A stretch of DNA of 5,609 bases, from contig QKDF01000224.1 of assembly GCA_003245395.1 (NCBI GenBank), positions 1 through 5,609 of the forward strand. Reading direction: 5' to 3'. The notes beneath the pieces are model-generated. The model was given only the letters and a program-made list of their open reading frames with translations. It was not told where the DNA came from and made no database searches. Positions 5,247-5,609 of the stretch are shown here, piece by piece; positions within the stretch are counted from its first letter, which is position 1, and each line of letters begins with the position of its first letter. Position numbers and translations under genes: made by a program. The DNA is from Clostridia bacterium (GTDB taxonomy: Bacteria; Bacillota; Clostridia; Oscillospirales; Oscillospiraceae).

Positions 5247-5609
5247 GTACAATTTTACATGAGCGGCCGGGGGTGTATTCCTCCTATGACGCATCCTCGG
5301 CGGTCTCCTCCGGGACGGCGGCCAAGACGGTGGGCGTGGCGGCCAAAGCCGTCCAGGGAACGGTGAACACGCCGGTAACACTGACGGACTATGCCGCGGG
5401 AATCTCCGCGTTCGGCGAGGACGCAACCCCCGGCATGAGCACGATTTTACGGCTGCTGTTTGCCAACGGTGCGTCCACGGTGGTGGCCGTGCGGGTGGCG
5501 GACGAGGGGACTGCGGCGGATTACACCGCCGCGTTTGAGGTGCTCTCCGCTCAGGAGACGGTGCAGATTCTGGTCTGCGACAGTGCGGATATCACCGTGC
5601 ATCAGGCGC
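5243..5609 (+). CDS. Contractile tail sheath protein, N-terminal part (3' partial)
   Basis: The sheath surrounds the tail tube and contracts to drive it through the host envelope, so it defines a myovirus-type tail or a related contractile machine. The first 122 codons are in the window and the frame is still open at the edge. The N-terminus reads MSTILHERPGVYSSYDASS: the 'ERPGVY' start is the standard opening of sheath proteins of the PBSX XkdK / Phage_sheath type. It is followed by VTLTDYAAGISAFGED (45-60), LLFANGASTVVAVRV (71-85) and an AFEVLSAQETVQILVCDS stretch (98-114), also typical of the sheath N-terminal domain. The start is the GTG at 5243, which overlaps the previous TGA by 4 bases (GTGA), with AAAGGA at 5226-5231. 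A later GTG at 5273 would lose the conserved start. Full-length relatives are usually 350-480 residues, so roughly a quarter to a third is seen. Confidence 0.93.
   Translation, partial: MSTILHERPGVYSSYDASSAVSSGTAAKTVGVAAKAVQGTVNTPVTLTDYAAGISAFGEDATPGMSTILRLLFANGASTVVAVRVADEGTAADYTAAFEVLSAQETVQILVCDSADITVHQA

Noticed and set aside
5243..5449. Near-repeat of the sheath start: GTGAGTACAATTTTAC at 5243 and ATGAGCACGATTTTAC at 5434, both reading MSTIL, suggesting a second start or duplication.
   Set aside because: There are only 16 similar bases with 3 differences. The second copy lies mid-domain in the sheath (residues 65-69) with no good Shine-Dalgarno before it, and the flanks do not match.
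1..5609. CRISPR arrays, tRNA genes, insertion sequences, att sites or a diversity-generating retroelement template.
   Set aside because: I saw no regularly spaced repeats, tRNA-like folds, transposase motifs or reverse transcriptase sequence, and nearly every base is in a recognisable structural gene.

Overview
The window is a phage structural module, almost certainly part of a prophage or temperate phage of a GC-rich Bacillota host. Nine genes lie head to tail on the + strand, with no gap over about 61 bases. The guess of a gut Oscillospiraceae/Clostridia-type host is inference. It rests on strong AAGGAGG-type ribosome binding sites, high GC with G/C-ending codons, cysteine-rich proteins and the general look of the proteins. 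Nothing in the window is a host gene, tRNA, integrase or att site, so prophage versus free phage cannot be decided here.

Layout: (1) 2-445, C-terminal nuclease part of the large terminase, cut by the window edge. (2) 507-1667, portal protein. (3) 1669-2589, S78-like prohead protease carrying a CxxC/CxH cysteine cluster and a helical C-terminal extension. (4) 2628-2972, small probable capsid decoration protein. (5) 2987-4024, HK97-fold major capsid protein. (6) 4055-4438, probable head-tail adaptor. (7) 4435-4758, probable head-closure (stopper) protein. (8) 4755-5246, probable tail completion/terminator protein. (9) 5243 to the window end, N-terminal third or so of a contractile tail sheath protein. 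The sheath gene makes this a myovirus-type (contractile-tailed) element, and the order resembles the PBSX/XkdE-F-G-H-I-J-K block of Bacillus.

How they work together: the terminase pumps and cuts DNA through the portal vertex. The protease matures the procapsid built from the major capsid protein, and the small protein probably decorates or stabilises the shell. The adaptor and stopper close the filled head, and the tail completion protein caps the tail tube/sheath so that head and tail can join. Four of the genes overlap pairwise by 4 bases (ATGA, ATGA, GTGA), and the portal and protease genes are 1 base apart, so the block is almost certainly one operon transcribed from upstream of the window. 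I found no promoter or intrinsic terminator.

I do not see a new biological system: this is a well-organised, intact head/neck/sheath cassette. The points worth a second look are the cysteine cluster in the protease, the lack of a separate scaffold gene, unusually strong GC hairpins inside coding genes (the best at 4501-4530), and a sharp codon-usage shift in the major capsid gene.
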